Of a stretch of 64,000 nucleotides of DNA, positions 59,209 through 64,000 are shown one piece after another. The stretch comes from an uncultured Sinobacteraceae bacterium (GTDB lineage: Bacteria > Pseudomonadota > Gammaproteobacteria > Nevskiales > Nevskiaceae), in NCBI GenBank assembly GCA_903822975.1, contig CAIJRD010000018.1, forward strand, positions 1 through 64,000. The letters run 5' to 3'. Position 1 is the first letter of the stretch; the number at the start of each line of letters is the position of its first letter. The translations under genes were made by a program, and so were the position numbers. The notes beneath the pieces are model-generated. The model saw only the letters and a list, made by a program, of their open reading frames with translations. It had not been told where the DNA came from and made no database searches.

Positions 59209-60447
59209 ATGCGCATCGGCGCCGCGCCTTTGTCACTGCTGTGTCTGGTTGCCGCCGCACTGCTGCCGACCGGCTCGGCAGCCGCTGGCAGCAATGGCGC
59301 CGCCGTCGACATGCTGGAATCGGCTCGCGCCGATGCCTTGGCGGGTCTTACGCCGGAGCGGCAATTGCAGATGGCGGTTGCCGCCATCCATGCCGGCCAC
59401 GACGGCGAGGCCTTGAAGGAACTGTCCGATCTGCTGCAACGCGAACCGAATTTTCGCCTTGCCCATCTGCTGTACGGGCAATTGCTGGCGATGCGTTCCG
59501 GTGTCGCCGACGCAGTACCGCCGCTGAGCGACGCCGACAACGCACGACTGCGCGAACTGGACGATGAGTACCGGGTTCGCGTCGACGCCGCGGGATTCAC
59601 CCCGCCGCCGGACCACCTGCCGCGCGAGATCGTCGCGCTCGAAGGCAGCTCGCGCTACGCGCTGTTGGCCGATCTCTCGCGCTCGCGGCTGTATGTCATC
59701 AGCAATGCCGGTGGCAGCCTGCAGGTGGTGGACGATTTCTACTCGACGCTGGCGCGCAACGGCTACGGCAAGCACAGTTCCGGCGACTTGCTGACGCCGG
59801 TCGGCGTCTATCGCGCGACCACATTCACGCCCGGCAGCGCGCTGCCTGCGTTTTACGGGTCCGGCGCATTTCCGCTGAACTATCCGAACCTGTGGGACCG
59901 CTTGAAAGGTCGTACCGGTTACGGCATCTGGCTGCATGGCGTGCCATCCGACACCTATTCGCGACCGCCGCGCGCGAGCGAGGGTTGTGTGGTTTTGGCG
60001 AATGAAGATTTGCTGTCGCTGAAGCGCTTCATCAGCGTCGGCGAGACACCGGTGATCTTCAGCGATCACGTCGACTGGGTCGCGGCCGACACGCAGCAAG
60101 CACGTCGCGCGGAAATGGAAGCGCGTATCGAAAGCTGGCGTGCGGCCTGGGCGCAGCACGATCTGGCCACCTATGCCGATTTTTACGCCGACGACTATCG
60201 CGGCGACGACGGTTCTGCAAAACCGCACTTCAGCGACGCCAAGCTCTCGGCTGCCGCTGATGCGCAGCACGAGGTGCGCCTGAGCGAGATCAATCTGCTG
60301 GCCTACCCGGGGCAGGACGATCTGATGCTGGCGCAATTCACCCAGGAATTCAGCGTCGATCAGATCTCCACCGTGTCGCATCGCGACCAGTACTGGCAGC
60401 ACCAGGCCGACGGCCGCTGGAAAATCCTGCGCGAGGAAATCCGCTAA
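59209..60447 (+). CDS. L,D-transpeptidase with C-terminal NTF2-like (Cds6-type) domain
   Basis: About 412 aa from ATG 59209; TTG 59182, overlapping the previous stop, is an alternative start. A signal peptide is followed by a TPR-like N-terminal part and a YkuD catalytic domain. The latter has GIWLHGVPSDTYSRPPRASEGCVVL, where the His and Cys (H252 and C269 counting from the TTG) are the HG-x15-SxGC active site. The C-terminal domain (IESWRAAWAQHDLATYADFYADDYRG... DGRWKILREEIR) resembles that of the upstream gene. It probably crosslinks peptidoglycan or attaches proteins to it in the periplasm. Confidence 0.9.
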   Translation: MRIGAAPLSLLCLVAAALLPTGSAAAGSNGAAVDMLESARADALAGLTPERQLQMAVAAIHAGHDGEALKELSDLLQREPNFRLAHLLYGQLLAMRSGVADAVPPLSDADNARLRELDDEYRVRVDAAGFTPPPDHLPREIVALEGSSRYALLADLSRSRLYVISNAGGSLQVVDDFYSTLARNGYGKHSSGDLLTPVGVYRATTFTPGSALPAFYGSGAFPLNYPNLWDRLKGRTGYGIWLHGVPSDTYSRPPRASEGCVVLANEDLLSLKRFISVGETPVIFSDHVDWVAADTQQARRAEMEARIESWRAAWAQHDLATYADFYADDYRGDDGSAKPHFSDAKLSAAADAQHEVRLSEINLLAYPGQDDLMLAQFTQEFSVDQISTVSHRDQYWQHQADGRWKILREEIR

Positions 60448-60759
60448 CCACTCCGCAAACGGCTGACGCCATTAAAGGCTGACACCGTAACGCAGTGCGT
60501 GGCGGCAATCGTCGCAAGTTGCCGCCAGCCCGCGTTTCGACCAGACGACGATTCCAGCCCCGGCGACGCAACAACCGCGCAGTCATCCCAAACGACGAGC
60601 GCCGACTGCGGAATCCGGCGCAATCGGTGGCAAGTTGATCGTCTCAGCAATACCGACAGCCTCCGCATGCCCGCTCGTGCACGGCGAATTTGAAAGATCC
60701 GGTTGAATCCCGCGACTTCGGTTCAAACTAGGCTTACAGCACTTTTCGAGTAGCCCGCC
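60448..60759. other. 312-bp intergenic region, nothing confident
   Basis: Between the L,D-transpeptidase and the ABC transporter. It has a short imperfect direct repeat (GGCTGACGCCATTAAA / GGCTGACACCGTAA). Small minus-strand frames here are Arg-rich and featureless. A promoter for the ABC gene is expected but no convincing boxes were found. Confidence 0.4.
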
Positions 60760-62598
60760 TTGTCACCCTCCCATCGCAGCCGCTCCAGTCAGCGTGCCAG
60801 CGTTGCCGCAGACGCGGCACCGCCGCTTCGCATCGGCAACACCTTGCGCGCATTGCGCCCGTACCTAGCCGAATTTCCGGGACGCGTCGCACTGGCGCTG
60901 GGCCTGATGTTGGCCGCGAAAGGGGCCGGCGTGTACCTGCCGCAGCTGCTGAAGCATCTGGTCGATCGGCTCGCACCGGGCCACGGCGAAGTGATCACCG
61001 TGCCGTTGGCTTTGCTGTTCGCCTACGGTGCCGCGCGGTTTGCCAACGTGTTGCTCGGCGAACTGCGCGATGTCGTGTTCGGCCGCGTGGCCGAGCGCGC
61101 GCAGCGTCGCTCGGCGCTACGCGTGTTCGAGCATCTGCATGCGCTGGATCTCGACTTCCATCTGTCGCGCCGCACCGGCGGTCTCGCACGCGACATCGAG
61201 CGCGGCGTCGACGGCATCAACTTTCTGCTGCGTTTCCTGACCTTCAACATCGTGCCGACCTTGATCGAAATCGCCTTGGTCGCCGGCATCCTGTGGGCGC
61301 AGTACGACATCCGGTTCGCCGTGATCGCGTTCGTCTCGGTGGTGGCCTATATCGGCTTCTCGATCTGGGTTACCGAGTGGCGCACGCGCTTCGTACGCGA
61401 GGCCAATGAATCCGACGCACGCGCAAATGCGCGCTCGGTCGACAGCCTGCTCAATTACGAGACCGTCAAGTACTTCGGCAACGAGCGCTTCGAAGCGCAA
61501 CGCTACGACGACAGCATGGCGCAGTGGGAACAGGCAACCGGGGCAAACCGACGTTCGCTGGCGGCACTCAACTGCGGCCAGTCACTGATTGTCGCCGGCA
61601 GCATCACCGCGATGATGTGGCTCGCCGCGACCGACGTGATCCAGGGTCATATGACGACCGGCGGCTTCGTCGCGGTCAATGCCTACATGGTGCAGCTGTT
61701 CGTCCCGCTGAACTTCCTGGGCTTCGTCTATCGCGAGATCCGCCGTGCGCTGACCGACATGCAGAAGATGTTCGGCCTGCTGGCGCAGCCGTCGAAAATC
61801 GTCGACGCGCCGGCGGCCAAGACGCTGCAGGCTCGGCGCGCGCGCGTCAGCTTCGAGCAGGTCAGCTTCGGCTACTCGCCGGCGCGGCGCATTCTCGACG
61901 GCATCAGCTTCGAGATTCCGGAGGGCGGCAAGCTGGCCATCGTCGGCGCCAGCGGCGGCGGCAAGTCGACCATCGCGCGGCTGTTGTTCCGCTTCTACGA
62001 TCCGGACGCCGGGCGTGTCTGCATCAATGGCGAGGACCTGCGCGGTCTCACCCAGGACAGCCTGCGCCGGCTGATCGGCGTGGTGCCGCAAGACACCGTG
62101 CTGTTCAACGATACGATTGCGTACAACATCGGCTACGGCCGACCCGACGCGAGCCGCGCCGAGATCGAACGCGCCGCGCGTGCCGCCCACCTCGACGGCT
62201 TCATCGCGCAGCTGCCGGAAGGCTACGAGACGCGGGTCGGTGAACGCGGACTGAAAGTGTCCGGTGGCGAGAAACAGCGCATCGCGATCGCGCGTGCACT
62301 GCTGAAGGATCCGCCGATCCTGATTCTGGACGAAGCGACTTCGTCGCTGGATTCGACCGCCGAGGCGGCGATTCTCGGCGCGCTGCGCGAGGCCACCGAG
62401 CGGCGCACGACGCTGGTGATCGCACATCGCCTGTCGACCATTACCGACGCCGACCAGATTCTGGTGCTGGACCAGGGCCGCATTGTCGAGCGCGGCACGC
62501 ACGAAGGTCTGCTGGCCGAAAATGCCGCCTACGCCAAACTGTGGAATCTGCAGTTGCGCGAACGCGTGGCGCAGCGCGCGGTCGAAGTGCCGGCCTAG
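60760..62598 (+). CDS. Atm1-type ABC half-transporter
   Basis: A 612-aa product from TTG 60760. N-terminal six-helix membrane domain with LYLP-like LPQLLKHLVDRL, GRVAERAQRRSALRVFEHLHALDLDFHLSRRTGGLARDIERGVDGINFLL and NESDARANARSVDSLLNYETVKYFGNERFEAQRYD. This last stretch is the hallmark of Atm1/ABCB7 glutathione-conjugate/heavy-metal exporters. The nucleotide-binding domain has Walker A GASGGGKST, signature VSGGEKQR and Walker B ILILDEATSSLD. It probably works as a homodimer in the inner membrane. Confidence 0.94.
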   Translation: MSPSHRSRSSQRASVAADAAPPLRIGNTLRALRPYLAEFPGRVALALGLMLAAKGAGVYLPQLLKHLVDRLAPGHGEVITVPLALLFAYGAARFANVLLGELRDVVFGRVAERAQRRSALRVFEHLHALDLDFHLSRRTGGLARDIERGVDGINFLLRFLTFNIVPTLIEIALVAGILWAQYDIRFAVIAFVSVVAYIGFSIWVTEWRTRFVREANESDARANARSVDSLLNYETVKYFGNERFEAQRYDDSMAQWEQATGANRRSLAALNCGQSLIVAGSITAMMWLAATDVIQGHMTTGGFVAVNAYMVQLFVPLNFLGFVYREIRRALTDMQKMFGLLAQPSKIVDAPAAKTLQARRARVSFEQVSFGYSPARRILDGISFEIPEGGKLAIVGASGGGKSTIARLLFRFYDPDAGRVCINGEDLRGLTQDSLRRLIGVVPQDTVLFNDTIAYNIGYGRPDASRAEIERAARAAHLDGFIAQLPEGYETRVGERGLKVSGGEKQRIAIARALLKDPPILILDEATSSLDSTAEAAILGALREATERRTTLVIAHRLSTITDADQILVLDQGRIVERGTHEGLLAENAAYAKLWNLQLRERVAQRAVEVPA

Positions 62599-62748
62599 GG
62601 CGCAGTCGTAGTCGGATCAGGTCACTGAGCGACACGACCGCGCGCTAGCGCAAGTATTTCGGTCTTGCGGCTTCACGCCGCCGCCGAATTCGACTAAGTT
62701 GCTCGTGCTTGGAGGATTCGTGCGTTCTCACGCGCTCAAATAAAAACT

Positions 62749-63585
62749 ATGGCCACATTCGGCGGCTTCGACCTTAAACAACGCCTGGCAGCAAAGCTCA
62801 TCACGCCCGAAATCGAGGCGCTGATGGAGCGTGTGCCAAAGCCCACCGGCAGCTTCGGCTACGACGCCTGGGGCTACAACGAGGACACCACCAAGTTCGC
62901 TGTGGCGGTGTGGAAACTGCTGTACGACAAATACTTCCGTGTCGAGGCCAGTGGCCTGGAGAACATCCCCGCACGTGGCCGCGTGCTGCTGGTGCCGAAC
63001 CATAGCGGTCAGCTGCCGTTTGATGGCTTGATGATCGGGGTCGCCGCCGCCACCAATCCGCACGGTCCCCGCGCGGTGCGCGGCATGATCGAGCGCTTCT
63101 TCCCGACCGTTCCCTGGCTCGGCAATCTGATGAATGCGATGGGCGGCGTGATCGGCGATCCGCTCAATTGCTCGAAGATGCTCGAAGCCGAAGAGGCGAT
63201 CATGGTGTTTCCGGAAGGTGTTCGCGGCTCCGGCAAGCTCTACAAGGAGCGCTACCAGTTGCAGCGCTTCGGCACCGGCTTCATGTACTTGGCGATGAAT
63301 CACAAAACACCGATCGTGCCGGTTGCGGTGGTCGGCGCCGAGGAGACCATGCCCGCGCTGGCCAACATCAAACCGATCGCGAAGCTGCTCGGCATCCCGT
63401 ATTTTCCGCTGCTGCCGCTATACGCGCCGCTGCCCGCAAGAATTCATCTGCAATTCGGCAAGCCGATGTTGTTCGACAACGTCGATGCCAGCGAAGGCGC
63501 GGTGTGCGAGCGCGTGGAGCAGGTCAAACACGCCATTCATACGATGATTCAGGAGGGCCTGGCTGCGCGCCAGAGCGTGTTCTAA
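62749..63585 (+). CDS. PlsC-like acyltransferase
   Basis: A 278-aa protein. LLVPNHSGQLPFDGLMI is the acyltransferase block I, with the Asp seven residues after the His rather than the usual five. RFFPTVPWLGNLMNAMGGVIGDPLNC and AIMVFPEGVRGSGKLYKERYQLQRFGTGFMYLAMNHKTPIVPVAVVG are blocks II-IV. It probably acylates a lysophospholipid or related acceptor. Only two codons' worth of spacing separates it from the next gene start, so they are likely co-transcribed. Confidence 0.87.
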   Translation: MATFGGFDLKQRLAAKLITPEIEALMERVPKPTGSFGYDAWGYNEDTTKFAVAVWKLLYDKYFRVEASGLENIPARGRVLLVPNHSGQLPFDGLMIGVAAATNPHGPRAVRGMIERFFPTVPWLGNLMNAMGGVIGDPLNCSKMLEAEEAIMVFPEGVRGSGKLYKERYQLQRFGTGFMYLAMNHKTPIVPVAVVGAEETMPALANIKPIAKLLGIPYFPLLPLYAPLPARIHLQFGKPMLFDNVDASEGAVCERVEQVKHAIHTMIQEGLAARQSVF

Positions 63586-64000
63586 ATGAGTGCCTCCGCA
63601 AAAAAGAACGTGACGAAAACTGCTGCCCCTAAACCGGCCAGACCGGCGAGCAAAGCCGCAGCCAATCCAGTCGCCGCGAGTGCCGCAGTAATAGCCGGCG
63701 GTCGCAAGACCGTTCTGGTGACCGGTGCGGCCGGTTCGCTGGCAAAGCGCGTGATCGCCAAACTGCACGGTGAGCACGAAGTGATCGCGGTGGATTTCCG
63801 CAGCAAGGTGGAGACCGACGCCGGCATCCCGAGCTATCTGGTCGAGTTGCACAAGCGCGGCTTCGAGGATGTGTTCAACAAGCACAAAATCGACGCGGTC
63901 ATTCACATCGGCCGCATCTTCACCCACGAGAAAACGCGTCAGCAGCGTTACAACGCTAACGTGCTCGGCACCAAGCGGCTGCTCGACCTGTGCCTGAAAT
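63586..64000 (+). CDS. NAD-dependent epimerase/dehydratase (3' end outside window)
   Basis: ATG 63586 follows the acyltransferase TAA immediately. After a Lys/Ala-rich leader of about 38 residues, RKTVLVTGAAGSLAKRVIAKLHGEHEVIAVDFR is a Rossmann GxxGxxG fold, with Asp binding the ribose. IDAVIHIGRI and YNANVLGTKRLLDLCLK are extended-SDR motifs. The frame is open at the window end. Substrate unknown. Confidence 0.88.
   Translation, partial: MSASAKKNVTKTAAPKPARPASKAAANPVAASAAVIAGGRKTVLVTGAAGSLAKRVIAKLHGEHEVIAVDFRSKVETDAGIPSYLVELHKRGFEDVFNKHKIDAVIHIGRIFTHEKTRQQRYNANVLGTKRLLDLCLK

Overview
The window looks like the chromosome of a GC-rich Gram-negative bacterium. The lipid A/LPS core genes, a cytochrome bo3 operon, a RegB/RegA-type redox two-component system and tRNAs with encoded CCA fit a gammaproteobacterium, possibly near Xanthomonadales. 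The lineage is inference from gene content only.

Positions 1 to about 32,775 are most of a Mu-like transposable siphophage prophage; its other end lies beyond base 1. A divergent immunity switch sits at 22.9-23.0 kb. Leftward (minus strand) run a Ner-like regulator, transposase A, target-selection ATPase B, a string of small early genes (several winged-helix proteins, DUF3164, a 50-aa membrane peptide, an ASCH protein, HU, GemA), a Mor/C-like activator, and then protease/scaffold I, cement protein, major capsid, neck genes, tail tube, tail chaperones G and G-T (via a slippery T7 heptamer), tape measure, a gpM-like tail protein and a truncated beta-helix tail spike. Rightward (plus strand) run the CI-type repressor, a lipoprotein translationally coupled to it, then lytic transglycosylase, nested Rz/Rz1 spanins, small and large terminase, portal, F-like head protein with a putative toxin-like C-terminal domain, and the G-like tail completion protein, ending at paired end repeats. 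In Mu itself the lysis-terminase-portal-F-G block lies between mor and I. Here it has been moved to the far side of the repressor and inverted. Both late blocks carry the same promoter-like element plus a palindrome (11.59-11.66 kb and 24.04-24.11 kb), which may keep them co-regulated.

The host region starts with an atypical tRNA-like sequence (32.84 kb). It is followed by an alpha/beta hydrolase, a DUF2158-like small protein, a minisatellite-rich gap, regA-regB, SURF1 and cyoDCBA (all minus strand), an MFS transporter, a spacer with a G-quadruplex-prone hexamer repeat, and a secreted protein with a duplicated domain. Next come ppnN, tRNA-Arg(CCG), rarD, a PhzF-family gene and a GFA-family gene.

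From 50.4 to 58.0 kb lies a scrambled-orientation LPS core/lipid A cluster: waaA, an lpxL-like acyltransferase, two GT9 heptosyltransferase-like genes, two GT2 genes and waaC. The window ends with a TPR/NTF2-like secreted protein paired with an L,D-transpeptidase, an Atm1-type ABC exporter, a PlsC-like acyltransferase and the start of an NAD-dependent epimerase.
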